Source of the DNA: Terriglobia bacterium
GTDB taxonomy: Bacteria > Acidobacteriota > Terriglobia > UBA7540
Assembly: GCA_030040995.1 (NCBI GenBank)
Contig: JASHOS010000134.1
Location: 1-37,067, forward strand
DNA length: 37,067 nt
Direction of reading: 5' to 3'
Below are positions 1-7,769 of the stretch, in pieces (the stretch's first letter is position 1; each line of letters opens with the position of its first letter). Position numbers and translations under genes: made by a program. The notes under the pieces were generated by a model. That model was not told where the DNA came from and did no database searches. It saw only the letters and a program-made list of their open reading frames with translations.

Positions 1-615
1 GGCGAAAAGGTGGGGGACTTGTGGCGGCACTATAAAGAGAGGTTTCCCGCCTGGGCTGCCGCATCCGGGTCGTGGGTGGTTGCGGTGAATCAAGACGTCG
101 CAGACGCCTCCCGCGCGCTCGCCGAGGGTGACGAAGTAGCCTTTCTGCCTCCGGTAAGCGGTGGGGCGTCGGCAGACTTTTATTATATAACCCGCAACGT
201 CATTCCGACCGCCGCGTTGAGCCGGCAGTTAAAGGCCGCCGAGGATGGCGCGGTGGTGGTGTTCGAAGGAATTGTCCGTAACCATTCACAAGGGCGCAGA
301 ACCTGTTACTTGGATTACGAAGCTTACGAACCCATGGCTGTTCGCGTGATGCAGGAAATCAGCGAAGAGGTCAAGCGCAGGTTCGGCATCGACCGTATTG
401 GCATCGTTCACCGGGTCGGGCACCTGGAAATCGGAGAGACCAGTGTCGCCATCGTCGCCGTATCCGCTCATCGCGGAGCGGCGTTTGATGCCTGCCGCTA
501 TGCGATCGATGAATTGAAGCGAAGAGTTCCCATCTGGAAGAAAGAGCATTTTGAAGAAGGAGCCGTATGGGCCGGACTTGCCAAACAAGAAAGCCGGTTG
601 GCCGAAGTCCTCTGA
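1..615 (+). CDS. MoaD-MoaE fusion, molybdopterin synthase (5' partial)
   Basis: Molybdopterin synthase adds the dithiolene sulfurs to precursor Z (cPMP) in molybdenum cofactor synthesis in the cytosol. MoaD is the sulfur carrier and MoaE the catalytic subunit. The frame is open from base 1, and the first residues (GEKVGDLWRHY) already match the interior of MoaD, so the true start lies outside the window. The GTG at 10 is probably internal. The MoaD part ends in PPVSGG, with the Gly-Gly at 160-165. After three residues it runs into a complete MoaE domain (DFYYITRN, FEGIVRNHSQGR, LDYEAYEPMA, HRVGHLEIGE, RVPIWKKE). The Lys in VPIWKKE matches the conserved active-site lysine region of MoaE. Fused MoaD-MoaE proteins are known, for example mycobacterial MoaX. 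The next gene lies 121 bp away, so co-transcription is unclear. Confidence 0.9.
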   Translation, partial: GEKVGDLWRHYKERFPAWAAASGSWVVAVNQDVADASRALAEGDEVAFLPPVSGGASADFYYITRNVIPTAALSRQLKAAEDGAVVVFEGIVRNHSQGRRTCYLDYEAYEPMAVRVMQEISEEVKRRFGIDRIGIVHRVGHLEIGETSVAIVAVSAHRGAAFDACRYAIDELKRRVPIWKKEHFEEGAVWAGLAKQESRLAEVL

Positions 616-636
616 TGCCTCAAGTTTCGGGCGCGT

Positions 637-667
637 AGAGGCGTTCCCGCTCGGTGGGACCGCCTCT
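637..667 (+). terminator. Possible terminator hairpin after moaD-moaE
   Basis: AGAGGCG (637-643) pairs with CGCCTCT (661-667) and is followed by TTC. It starts 21 bp after the MoaE stop. The T-tract is short, so this is only a possible intrinsic terminator. Confidence 0.35.
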
Positions 668-671
668 TTCT

Positions 672-695
672 GTGGCGGGCTAAACCCGCCGCTAC
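672..695. repeat. Single REP-type hairpin
   Basis: GGCGGG and CCCGCC face each other around CTAAA and are flanked by GTG and GCTAC. The layout matches the GTGGCGGCATAAAGCCGCCGCTAC-like hairpins near 29380 and 29440, so it belongs to the same dispersed REP-like group. Confidence 0.5.
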
Positions 696-736
696 CGATA
701 GGCCCGAAAGTGAGGCAGTACGAGATACTCTGATTT

Positions 737-1555
737 ATGAGTGACTTTCTCACTGTCGCTACGGATATCGCTCGCGAAGCTGGCGCGCTGTTGAGCAGTC
801 TTTTTGACCGGCCCCACGAGATTTCCTACAAGCGCCCGATGGACATTGTCACGGAGGCAGACCGCCGCTCCGAAGCTCTCATTACTGGGCGGCTAAGCCG
901 TGAATTTCCCGGCCACGATATCGTTGCCGAAGAGGGCGGAGGCCACAAGAGCAACTCCGATTACTGCTGGTACGTTGACCCGCTGGATGGCACAACGAAC
1001 TTCGCTCACCGGTTTCCTGTTTTTTGCGTTTCTCTCGGGCTGGCTTTTCGTAACGAGGTGATCGCGGGTGTTATTCTCGACCCCATCCACAGCGAGATGT
1101 ACACCGCGGAGCGGGGCTCAGGCTCATTTCTGAATGGAAAACGCCTTTCGGTGTCTAAGGTCGAAAATCTTTCGGATGGGCTGGTTGCAACAGGGTTTCC
1201 TCCTTACGTCCCGGATCATGACCGGAACCTTCAGTATTACTTGAGGTTTACGCAGCTTTGCCACGGCGTGCGCCGAGCCGGCTCCGCCGCGCTTGATTTA
1301 TGCTCGGTGGCGGCCGGGCGGTTCGAAGGCTTCTGGGAGCTAAAGCTGAACTCATGGGACAAAGCGGCGGGAGTCTTGATGGTTACGGAAGCGGGTGGCG
1401 AGGTGAGTGATCTCTCTGGGGGACCGTTTAGATTACTCGAGAAGGAAGTCTTCGCCTCCAACGGCCGGGTTCACAAACAGATGGTTCAAGTGTTCTCTGA
1501 GCTGCTCGCGCAGAAGGTGGAGCGCGACGTGAAGCTTGGGCGAGGGGTCAATTGA
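737..1555 (+). CDS. suhB: Inositol-1-monophosphatase family protein
   Basis: A 272-residue enzyme of the Mg-dependent, Li-sensitive inositol monophosphatase family. It probably hydrolyses inositol-1-phosphate or a related sugar phosphate in the cytosol. The length is normal for the family. All signature motifs are visible: metal ligands in EEGGG (about residue 66), the DPLDGT motif with D81 and D84, and WDKAAGVLMVTEAGG near residue 210, which holds the third Asp ligand. The start MSDFLTVATDIAREAG aligns with the usual N-terminus, though no strong ribosome-binding site precedes it. Some family members act on NADP, fructose-1,6-bisphosphate or PAP, so the exact substrate is not proven by sequence. 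Confidence 0.9.
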   Translation: MSDFLTVATDIAREAGALLSSLFDRPHEISYKRPMDIVTEADRRSEALITGRLSREFPGHDIVAEEGGGHKSNSDYCWYVDPLDGTTNFAHRFPVFCVSLGLAFRNEVIAGVILDPIHSEMYTAERGSGSFLNGKRLSVSKVENLSDGLVATGFPPYVPDHDRNLQYYLRFTQLCHGVRRAGSAALDLCSVAAGRFEGFWELKLNSWDKAAGVLMVTEAGGEVSDLSGGPFRLLEKEVFASNGRVHKQMVQVFSELLAQKVERDVKLGRGVN

Positions 1556-1566
1556 TTGCACATCTC

Positions 1567-1636
1567 ACCACAAAGACACCAAGACATGGAGAAAGGAGTT
1601 TTCTTTATAAGCTTCGTGCCTTGGTGGCTTTGTGGT
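1567..1636. repeat. Inverted repeat, ACCACAAAG type
   Basis: Bases 1567-1586 (ACCACAAAGACACCAAGACA) pair with 1617-1636 at 18 of 20 positions, around an A/T-rich loop of 30 bases. It sits between the suhB-like gene and the metallophosphoesterase. A related element made of CACAGAG words is found at 19071-19165. It could form a long RNA hairpin or be a mobile miniature repeat. Confidence 0.6.
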
Positions 1637-1672
1637 TCAAACGATTAGTTCACAGCTTCTGAAGTTTTTATC

Positions 1673-2554
1673 ATGCGTACCGTCCAACATCATGCCGCGC
1701 CACGTTTATGGAAGCGGAAGGATCTTACCCTGCTTTCGCTGAACGGCCGGGAGCCGCGCCCGCGTGCCCGGGCATTCACCGCAGATCCGGAAATCACGAA
1801 GACGGCGATTCATCTGCAGAGACTTCCCTCTGCCTACGACGGGCTGAAGATCGTCCACCTCACGGATATCCACCTCAGCCTATACACACGCCTCGAAGAA
1901 GTTCAACGAGTTGTTGATTTGGCGAATTCGCAGCATCCCGACCTCGTCGCCTTGACGGGTGACTACGTGACCTTTTCGCCAGCCTACGTGTGGCCTGCGG
2001 CGCGGGCACTCGGACGGCTGCGGGCTCGGCTTGGAACGTTTGCCGTGCTGGGCAATCACGATTTCCGGGTGAACGCGGAGGAGATGACGCGGGCGCTGCG
2101 CGCGCAGGGCATCCGTGTGCTGCGCAATTCGCATTATGCATTGTGCGCTGGCGCGAGGCCGTTATGGCTGGTGGGAGTGGACGACCTTTGGGGATCATTC
2201 GATGACCTGGAGCGGGCCATGGATTCCGTTCCCGAGCAAGACCCCAAGATTCTCCTCTGCCATAATCCTATGGCTATTGGCCGCGCCGCCAGGTTTGGCA
2301 TTGATCTGATGCTTTCCGGTCATACGCACGGCGGACAGGTGCGTTTACCCCTGATCCGGTCCCTCTACAGTTCCAAACTGGGGGAAAGGTTTGTGGATGG
2401 ATGGAACCAGCTTGGCGGGACACAGATTTATGTGAGCCGCGGCATTGGCACAGTCGTGTTGCCTGTGCGCGTGGCCTGTCCGCCCGAGATCACCTGCATA
2501 TCGCTGCGCGGCGACTCAAATATTCCCTCGCCAAGCGCGCCGAGCGTGGTGTGA
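1673..2554 (+). CDS. Calcineurin-like metallophosphoesterase, YaeI type
   Basis: A 293-residue dimetal phosphoesterase resembling the COG1408 (YaeI) group. The five metal-binding blocks are present in order: DIHL with D65 and H67, LTGDYV, LGNHDFR, LLCHNP, and SGHTHGGQVRLP. These ligands bind two divalent metals that attack a phosphoester. Many relatives carry an N-terminal membrane anchor. This one instead has an Arg-rich stretch of about 55 residues and no clear membrane segment. The ATG at 1673 is the first in frame, but its ribosome-binding site is weak. Substrate unknown; family members include phosphodiesterases and UDP-diacylglucosamine hydrolases, and LpxH activity cannot be claimed here. 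Confidence 0.85.
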   Translation: MRTVQHHAAPRLWKRKDLTLLSLNGREPRPRARAFTADPEITKTAIHLQRLPSAYDGLKIVHLTDIHLSLYTRLEEVQRVVDLANSQHPDLVALTGDYVTFSPAYVWPAARALGRLRARLGTFAVLGNHDFRVNAEEMTRALRAQGIRVLRNSHYALCAGARPLWLVGVDDLWGSFDDLERAMDSVPEQDPKILLCHNPMAIGRAARFGIDLMLSGHTHGGQVRLPLIRSLYSSKLGERFVDGWNQLGGTQIYVSRGIGTVVLPVRVACPPEITCISLRGDSNIPSPSAPSVV

Positions 2555-2678
2555 AAACTCCGCGGCGCCGCTTTACCGCCGCAATCAAACTTCATTCGCC
2601 GCTTCCCTTCCCGCATCGTTTTACTGCCGCCAACTTAGACCGTTATGCGCCCAAAAACGAGAATTTTGTTCGCGTTTT

Positions 2679-2728
2679 GTAGCGCCGGGCTTTAGCCCGG
2701 CAGGTGCCGACCTAAAGGTCGGCGCTAC
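2679..2728. repeat. Double-hairpin REP element
   Basis: Outer arms GTAGCGCC (2679-2686) and GGCGCTAC (2721-2728) enclose two inner hairpins, CCGGGC-tttA-GCCCGG and CCGACC-taaa-GGTCGG, giving a clover-shaped fold. Other copies lie at 6316-6365, 29117-29166 and 36249-36297. Confidence 0.8.
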
Positions 2729-2785
2729 GGGAGCGATTCTTCGGCATTCTCCCGGTTCACTTCCTGCTATTTCGGAGCCTGTCTA

Positions 2786-3247
2786 CTAGGCACGAGCCCA
2801 GAGGCGTTCGAGAGATGATTTCTGGCTGGGGTTCTTGCTTAGGATGCGCCGCTGCAGAAACTTAAATTCGTCGGCAGCGATCTTTTGAATAGTGCCGCGA
2901 CCGCGGTGCGGAGTAAAAGCCCAAACGTGGTCGAGATCGGGGCGCCGGTTGAGCGGATTGCTAAGGCGAACTGCTTCTCGCGGAGGACAAAAATCGACGA
3001 GCGAGCTTGCGTCAACGTCCCGTCCATTTGAAACGGCTCGGGCCAAACCGACCATACGTTTGCGATTCGTTTCGTAGCACAGGAAGACGTCGCCGCGCTT
3101 AACTTCCTCCCGGAGATAACGGAGGCTGGACGCGCTGCGAATCCAACCGTCATTCCCCATTTTGTAGGGGCCGCGGCAGCGCGACCGGAAATACTGGTCA
3201 AATTCCCACCCCCGCCGCGTATTGATTTTGAATACCCAGACGCGCAT
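2786..3247 (-). CDS. EVE-domain protein (PUA-like fold)
   Basis: A 153-residue protein beginning MRVWVFKINTRRGWEFDQY, followed by WIRSASSLRYLREEVKRGD and VFLCYETNRKRMVGLARAV. This pattern fits EVE domains, which have a PUA-like fold and are thought to bind modified bases in DNA or RNA. Most EVE proteins are single-domain and about 150 residues long, as here. It stands alone: the neighbours are a metallophosphoesterase upstream and glyA across a repeat-rich gap, so no restriction or defence partner is visible. No strong ribosome-binding site precedes the ATG. Family assignment is by pattern only and fairly secure; the molecular role is unknown. Confidence 0.7.
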   Translation of the reverse strand: MRVWVFKINTRRGWEFDQYFRSRCRGPYKMGNDGWIRSASSLRYLREEVKRGDVFLCYETNRKRMVGLARAVSNGRDVDASSLVDFCPPREAVRLSNPLNRRPDLDHVWAFTPHRGRGTIQKIAADEFKFLQRRILSKNPSQKSSLERLWARA

Positions 3248-3301
3248 GAAATGCCGTGGTTCGTGACCAGTGGTTAGGAGTTAGTGGTCAGCGTCGCTGC
3301 G

Positions 3302-3425
3302 ACCCCCTCACCCGACTCGCGCCGACTGGTGAAGACGCCGGACGCAAGCCACCCTCTCCCCCAAGGGGGCGAGGGTAGGGTTTCTATTAGCGTTGGTTGT
3401 GGCCGCGAGGCCGCGCTGTGTCACC
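3302..3425. repeat. Composite dispersed repeat, copy A
   Basis: Contains CCCCCTCACCCGACTCGCGC, then GGCGAGGGTAGGG and a closing GGTTGTGGCCGCGAGGCCGC block. The same blocks in the same order occur at 16691-16811 and 19833-20015. It lies between the EVE gene and the glyA stop codon. No gene is seen in the gap 3248-3454. Confidence 0.7.
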
Positions 3426-3454
3426 CCTTGTTCATGTTGTTTGTGCGCGAACGA

Positions 3455-4744
3455 TTAGCGCTCCTGAGCCACGGGATGGAAGCGGTTTTCGTAAAGCGGA
3501 AACCGCGCGGTGAGATCGAAAACCTGGTCGCGAAGCTGGCGGAGCGCCGGAGCGTTCTCGACGTTGTTCAGAGCTTCTGCGATCCAGCCGCCAATCTGGC
3601 GCATCTCCGCTTCTTCCATGCCGCGCGTCGTGACGGCGGGCGTCCCGATGCGGATGCCGCTCGCGACCGCGGGAGGATTGACGTCAAATGGTATGGCGTT
3701 CTTGTTAACCGTGATTCCGGCTTGCTCGAGGCAGGCCTGAGCCTGTTTACCCGTGACCTTTCGGGAAAAAACATCAACGAGCATAAGGTGCGTATCCGTG
3801 CCGCCGGAAACAACCCTGAAGCCCGCGTCAGCCAGCGTCTCCGCCAGTGTTTTGGCGTTGGCCAGAATCTGCTTCTGATATTCCTTAAATTCGGGCCTCA
3901 ACGCTTCAAGGAAGCATACCGCCTTGGCAGCGATGATGTGCATTAAAGGCCCGCCCTGAATGCCGGGAAAGGTGACCTTATCCAGCTCCTTGGCAAACTG
4001 CGCCTTGCAAAAAACAGCTCCGCCCCGCGGGCCGCGGAGGGTCTTGTGAGTGGTGGTGGTCACGAAGTCGGCGTGCGGGATGGGGCTGGGATGAAGTCCC
4101 GCTGCCACGAGACCGGCGATATGCGCCATATCAACCATAAACGTGGCGCTGCATTTTCGGGCGATGGCGGCAAATCGCTCAAAATCGAGAAGGCGCGGAT
4201 ACGCGCTCGCGCCCGCCAGGATGAGCTTGGGCCGATGCTCGGTCGCCAGCTTTTCAACCTCGTCATAGTCGACTGTCTCGGTGTCCCGTCTCACGCCGTA
4301 GGAGACAATCTTGTAGAGCTTGCCGGAAAGATTCAAAGGATGGCCGTGGGTCAAGTGGCCACCGTGCGCGAGGCTCATTCCCAAAATGGTGTCGCCGGGC
4401 TTGAGAACGGTCATATAAACCGACTGATTCGCCTGGCTGCCGGAGTGCGCCTGCACGTTGGCGTGTTCAGCCTGAAAAAGTGCCTTCGCACGCTCAATCG
4501 CCAGTGTTTCCGCGACGTCAACGAACTCGCAGCCTCCGTAATACCGCTTGCCCGGTAATCCTTCCGCATACTTATTCGTCATTACCGAGCCCATCGCCTC
4601 AAGCACAGCCTCGCTGACGAAATTTTCCGAGGCAATCAATTCGAGGGTACGGGCCTGGCGCTCGGTTTCGTTCTCAATCGCGCGGGCAATTTCAGGATCC
4701 ACCTCTTCGAGCGGAAGGAGCCGCCCGGACCGGTTAAAGCTCAT
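3455..4744 (-). CDS. glyA: Serine hydroxymethyltransferase
   Basis: A PLP enzyme of 429 residues, the normal length, that converts serine and tetrahydrofolate to glycine and methylene-tetrahydrofolate in the cytosol. Visible motifs are [45 protein letters not shown] and the PLP-lysine motif [14 protein letters not shown] with K234. The start at 4744 is chosen because [19 protein letters not shown] fits the family N-terminus and AAAGGAG lies a few bases upstream. The 28 codons further upstream belong to rpiB in another frame. Its ATG overlaps the rpiB stop as ATGA, which suggests translational coupling. Confidence 0.97.
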   Translation of the reverse strand: MSFNRSGRLLPLEEVDPEIARAIENETERQARTLELIASENFVSEAVLEAMGSVMTNKYAEGLPGKRYYGGCEFVDVAETLAIERAKALFQAEHANVQAHSGSQANQSVYMTVLKPGDTILGMSLAHGGHLTHGHPLNLSGKLYKIVSYGVRRDTETVDYDEVEKLATEHRPKLILAGASAYPRLLDFERFAAIARKCSATFMVDMAHIAGLVAAGLHPSPIPHADFVTTTTHKTLRGPRGGAVFCKAQFAKELDKVTFPGIQGGPLMHIIAAKAVCFLEALRPEFKEYQKQILANAKTLAETLADAGFRVVSGGTDTHLMLVDVFSRKVTGKQAQACLEQAGITVNKNAIPFDVNPPAVASGIRIGTPAVTTRGMEEAEMRQIGGWIAEALNNVENAPALRQLRDQVFDLTARFPLYENRFHPVAQER

Positions 4745-5202
4745 GATGATTTCTCCTTTAGTTCCAGGGCCGCGATCTTCTCCACTCGCCGGGCGTGGCG
4801 GCCTCCGGCGAATCCGGTCGAGATCCACGTGTCGAGAATTTTACGAGCCGTAGCCCGATCCACAATCCTACCGCCCATAGCTAAGATATTGGCTTGGTTG
4901 TGCTCGCGGGCGAACCGGGCGAGAAGCGTGTTGTCGCACGTCGCTGCCCTGATGCCCGGAACTTTATTGGCGGCAATCGCCACGCCCAATCCGGTGCCAC
5001 AGATGAGCACGCCCCACGCGGCTTCCCCGCTCGCCACCCTCCTGGCAACTTTCTCTGCGTAGTCCGGATAGTCTGAAGGCTCCTCAGAGAAAGCGCCGCA
5101 ATCTTCCACTTGATATCCTTGCTCGCCCAGGTAATGCCGCACGTACTCCTTTAGCCGGAAACCGGCGTGATCCGCGCCCGCTGCGAGTTTCTCTTTTGGC
5201 AA
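4741..5202 (-). CDS. rpiB: Ribose-5-phosphate isomerase B
   Basis: Interconverts ribulose-5-phosphate and ribose-5-phosphate in the pentose phosphate pathway. Motifs are [35 protein letters not shown] (with the catalytic Cys) and [12 protein letters not shown]. The open frame extends upstream to 5478, but that extension has no family similarity. The TTG at 5202 gives [15 protein letters not shown] and 153 residues, the usual RpiB length, with GGAGAG about 8 bases before it. I therefore choose this start. The stop overlaps the glyA start (ATGA), so the two are probably one operon. Some RpiB homologues act on allose-6-phosphate; glyA linkage favours the housekeeping role. Confidence 0.92.
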   Translation of the reverse strand: MPKEKLAAGADHAGFRLKEYVRHYLGEQGYQVEDCGAFSEEPSDYPDYAEKVARRVASGEAAWGVLICGTGLGVAIAANKVPGIRAATCDNTLLARFAREHNQANILAMGGRIVDRATARKILDTWISTGFAGGRHARRVEKIAALELKEKSS

Positions 5203-5669
5203 CGAACAGCTCTCCGGAGCGGCAGGATATGCTTGCACCGCCAATCGACATTCTATCGGACGGATGCGGAGGGCGCAACGTACAGAACCGTAGCACCACT
5301 CTAAGAGCGGCGAAGTGCGCTTGGCCACAGACCAGAGCTGTCTCCGGCTCTCCGTAGGGGTACGGCTTGCCGTACCCCCACCAACTCCGCGCCCCGCGAA
5401 AGCCAGATTCGGTAAGTGGCGGGCCTCCGGAAGACAAAGCCCTTCCGCCTGAAGTCCGCCGGTAAATTTTTCATTCACGTGCTCATGTTTTACGTGAAAA
5501 GTGTTCTGCCGGTATTCCGGCTCGGCTTTTATGTGGTTGCATCCATTAGGGAATCTTTTTATCTACGCTGATTTTGGAAGGCATCTTGCCTCATCAACTG
5601 TGTACTAAGAAACGTCAGGGAATGGTTTAAATGAGGGAGGCCGAGTCATCACGAAGGGAGCGAGGCCCA
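5203..5669. other. Divergent intergenic region between rpiB and the RlpA gene
   Basis: About 470 bp with no supported gene. It holds a perfect hairpin GGGGTACGGC-tt-GCCGTACCCC (5357-5378), the inverted repeat at 5474-5498, and a short GCCGG-tatt-CCGGC hairpin (5508-5521). Promoters for both flanking genes should lie here, but I could not fix them with confidence. Confidence 0.5.
5474..5498. promoter_or_regulatory. Inverted repeat, possible operator
   Basis: TTCACGT (5474-5480) and ACGTGAA (5492-5498) are perfect reverse complements around 11 bases. The site lies in the divergent region between rpiB and the RlpA-like gene. No binding protein can be named. Confidence 0.25.
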
Positions 5670-6116
5670 ATGAAACTGATAACGACATGTTCTCTTGCAA
5701 TCATGATGTGCTTGTCTCCTCTATACGCCCAAAGGAGAATGGCGCGCGCTACCCAGCCGGTCATACGCCGAGTGCAGTATGGAATCGCAAGCTGGTACGG
5801 AAGGGAGGACCAAGGCCGTTTAATGGCGTGTGGTGTCCCGTTCAATGAATACGCCATGGTCGCCGCTCACCGCACGCTGCCGCTCGGGACAAGGGTCAGA
5901 GTGACGAACCTCACGAATGGGCGATCCGTTGTGGTGCGCATCAGTGACCGCGGGCCCGGAGTTCGAGGCCGGATCATCGACGTTTCCAAAGCCGCGGCGA
6001 GGCGCCTTGGGTTTACGCATCGAGGCCTCGCGCCGGTGAAGGTTCGAGTGTTGAGCGTGCCGAGCAGAAAGCCCCACTATGCTCAAACCAATAGTAATCT
6101 TGCTGAGGGTGGTTAG
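5670..6116 (+). CDS. RlpA-like septal ring protein, double-psi beta-barrel
   Basis: A 148-residue secreted protein. The signal peptide [20 protein letters not shown] is followed by a complete RlpA-like double-psi beta-barrel: [38 protein letters not shown] and [14 protein letters not shown]. RlpA proteins act on peptidoglycan in the envelope, in some bacteria as lytic transglycosylases on strands lacking stem peptides. The Asp of SDRGP is the conserved catalytic-type position. There is no SPOR domain, so septal targeting is uncertain. The ATG at 5670 is chosen over 5631 because it begins the signal peptide and is preceded by GGGAG. Confidence 0.85.
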   Translation: MKLITTCSLAIMMCLSPLYAQRRMARATQPVIRRVQYGIASWYGREDQGRLMACGVPFNEYAMVAAHRTLPLGTRVRVTNLTNGRSVVVRISDRGPGVRGRIIDVSKAAARRLGFTHRGLAPVKVRVLSVPSRKPHYAQTNSNLAEGG

Positions 6117-6118
6117 CG

Positions 6119-6134
6119 GGGACTTGAAAGTCCC
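6119..6134 (+). repeat. Hairpin just after the RlpA stop
   Basis: GGGACTT-ga-AAGTCCC forms a 7-bp stem two bases after the stop codon. There is no T-tract. It may protect the mRNA end or simply be a REP-type hairpin. Confidence 0.45.
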
Positions 6135-6140
6135 GGGAGG

Positions 6141-6260
6141 ACCCCCTCACCCGCCTGTGGGCAGGAGCCGCTCCGTCGCTGAAGCTCTGGAGCGTAAGCA
6201 ACCTTCGGTGGGCGCAGGCCAGGCCCGCGCCGGCTGGAGAAAGCGCCGGCCGCGAACCAC
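6141..6260. repeat. Composite dispersed repeat, copy B
   Basis: Starts ACCCCCTCACCCGCCTGTGG and continues through GGAGCCGCTCCGTCGCTGAA to GAAAGCGCCGGCCGCG. It is nearly identical over about 115 bp to 19835-19945. Together with the hairpin at 6119 and the REP at 6316 it fills the gap between the RlpA and MbfA-like genes; no gene is visible in 6117-6465. Confidence 0.8.
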
Positions 6261-6315
6261 TACGAATGGCGAAAGCGGGTGAAGGCTCTCTGAAGGGCTT
6301 CGCCCTTGACATCCC

Positions 6316-6365
6316 GTAGCGCCGACCTTCAGGTCGGCACGTGCCGGGCTAACGCCAGGCGCTAC
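6316..6365. repeat. Double-hairpin REP element
   Basis: Outer arms GTAGCGCC and GGCGCTAC are identical to those at 2679-2728, with the two inner hairpins in swapped order (CCGACC first). The second inner hairpin is imperfect (GCCGGGCTAACGCCAGGC). Confidence 0.75.
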
Positions 6366-6465
6366 AACGAGAACAAAGTTCTCGCTTCCGGGTGCATAAC
6401 GGTCTGAATAGAATCCACCACGAAGTACGGGCCGCTGCCTCGTCGTCGCCCTCGCCCGACCTGTC

Positions 6466-7431
6466 TCACGATTTGCCGATCAGGATACCGGTAATGAAAA
6501 CCAGCGTGCCTCCGACGACCACTTGAAAAGTGGCGGCGAGGAAAGGGGTGTCCATATAGCGGTGACGGACGTAACTGATGGTGACAAGCTCGCACGCTAC
6601 CACGATGACAGCGATCGCGAAGGCGAGCTGAAAATTCGAGATGAGAAATGGAAGCGTATGGCCGATGCCGCCTGCTGCCGTCATCAGCCCACAAATGGCG
6701 CCTCGCACCCAGGGATACCCCCGCCCGGTCAGCGAGCCATCGTCCGAAAGCGCTTCGGCGAAACCCATGGAAATGCCTGCTCCGAGCGCCGCCGCCAAGC
6801 CCACGAGGAAGGCATCCCAACTACGGTGAGTGGCGAAAGCGGCGGCAAAAATCGGCGCCAGCGTGGAGACGGAGCCGTCCATCAGGCCTTCTAAACCCGG
6901 CTGAACCACTTGCAGCACGAACTGCCGCCGTTTCGCGAGGTCCTCTTCCTGGCGCGCACCCGCAGTGAGGTGCTTTTCTTCCAGCGTTTCGGCCAGCACC
7001 TGATGGTGGCGCTCCACTTCGGCCAAGCCGCCCAGGAGCTTGCGCACGGAGGCGTCCGTTACGCGCTGGATCGCGCGCTCGTAGAATCGGCTGGTTTCCA
7101 TTTCCATGAGAGCCGCTTGCTTCCTCACGGCATCCAACCCGAGCGGGCGCACGAGCCATATCGGACGCCGTCCCACAAACCCTTTAACGTCCTGACGCCG
7201 GATCAGGGGAATGTGATCGCCGAAACGCTGGCGATACATCTCGATCAGAGTTTCGCGATGCACGGACTCCTCGGCCTGCATGCCGTCGAACATCTTCGCA
7301 GTGGCCGGATACTTGTCGCGAAGGCCGTGCGAAAAATCACCATAGATACGGCCATCTTCTTCTTCGAGCGTGATCGCAAGAGCCAGAATCTCCTGTTCCG
7401 AAAGATCTTTGAAGTTTCTTGGCACGGTCAT
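6466..7431 (-). CDS. mbfA: MbfA-like iron exporter: ferritin-like domain plus VIT1 membrane domain
   Basis: A 321-residue fusion close to the length of known MbfA proteins. Residues 1 to about 165 form a ferritin-like di-iron domain with two ExxH motifs (EESVHRE, EVERHHQ) and further Glu ligands in LEEEDGR and MEMETSRFYE. Residues about 175-321 form a VIT1/CCC1-type membrane domain (GLEGLMDGSVSTLAPI, GAGISMGFAEAL, several hydrophobic helices). MbfA exports iron across the inner membrane and protects against iron and peroxide stress. The start at 7431 is preceded by GGGAGAG; the open frame continues upstream to 7635 through repeat DNA. No Irr-type operator was recognised. Confidence 0.85.
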   Translation of the reverse strand: MTVPRNFKDLSEQEILALAITLEEEDGRIYGDFSHGLRDKYPATAKMFDGMQAEESVHRETLIEMYRQRFGDHIPLIRRQDVKGFVGRRPIWLVRPLGLDAVRKQAALMEMETSRFYERAIQRVTDASVRKLLGGLAEVERHHQVLAETLEEKHLTAGARQEEDLAKRRQFVLQVVQPGLEGLMDGSVSTLAPIFAAAFATHRSWDAFLVGLAAALGAGISMGFAEALSDDGSLTGRGYPWVRGAICGLMTAAGGIGHTLPFLISNFQLAFAIAVIVVACELVTISYVRHRYMDTPFLAATFQVVVGGTLVFITGILIGKS

Positions 7432-7539
7432 CTCTCTCCCTAAAGGATTTTCCAGGCCTTGAGCCAGGCTGGCGCCACGCCTGCACGGGACCCACAGCGC
7501 CTTCATGAAAGAACGTATTATAAGCAGATGCGGGCGAGT

Positions 7540-7665
7540 GGGTAGCGCAGACTTTTGCTTCTCAGAAAGTCTGCGGCCTTTCATGCGGAATTCGCGGCGA
7601 GGCCGCAGAGTTTCCAGAGTCTGGAAACTCTGCATTGCAAGGTGGTGAAATCTGGTTTTGGGTCG
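7540..7665. repeat. Composite repeat module 1, copy at 7.6 kb
   Basis: Two strong hairpins: GCAGACTTT/AAAGTCTGC (7547-7555, 7566-7574) and a perfect 13-bp stem GCAGAGTTTCCAG/CTGGAAACTCTGC (7605-7617, 7621-7633). The first hairpin recurs at 19700-19726 with a compensatory change (TTC/GAA). The tail TGCAAGGTGGTGAAATCTGG matches the 19794 copy. Confidence 0.7.
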
Positions 7666-7673
7666 AATTAAGG

Positions 7674-7760
7674 GGCCGCTCTAGATCGCCCTTTCGGGGC
7701 TCGTTTTCGCAAGGCAGACCGGATTGCCTGGGCGTTGCCCAGGGCTACGATAGAGCGGCC
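7674..7760. repeat. GGCCGCTCTA-bounded palindromic element
   Basis: Outer arms GGCCGCTCTA (7674-7683) and TAGAGCGGCC (7751-7760) are perfect. Inside are GCAAGGCAGACC and the hairpin CCTGGGC-gtt-GCCCAGG. A second copy in the opposite orientation lies at 28183-28275. It abuts the stop codon of the Arg-rich gene. Confidence 0.75.
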
Positions 7761-7769
7761 CTTCGGGCC

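Noticed and set aside
551-733. Short + strand reading frame after moaD-moaE
   Set aside because: It covers the hairpins at 637-695, has no start signal and no recognisable protein pattern.
1567-1636. CRISPR-like or tRNA-like repeat
   Set aside because: Only two inverted arms with no spacer array, and no cloverleaf or TTCGA loop.
2679-2728. Intrinsic terminator
   Set aside because: The fold is strong but has no T-tract, and near-identical copies occur in unrelated places, so it is a REP element first.
3284-3946. 220-residue + strand frame
   Set aside because: It runs antisense through glyA and through repeat DNA; glyA is certain, so this is a shadow.
5203-5478. N-terminal extension of rpiB
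   Set aside because: It has no similarity to RpiB, contains a repeat-type hairpin, and would make the protein 92 residues too long.
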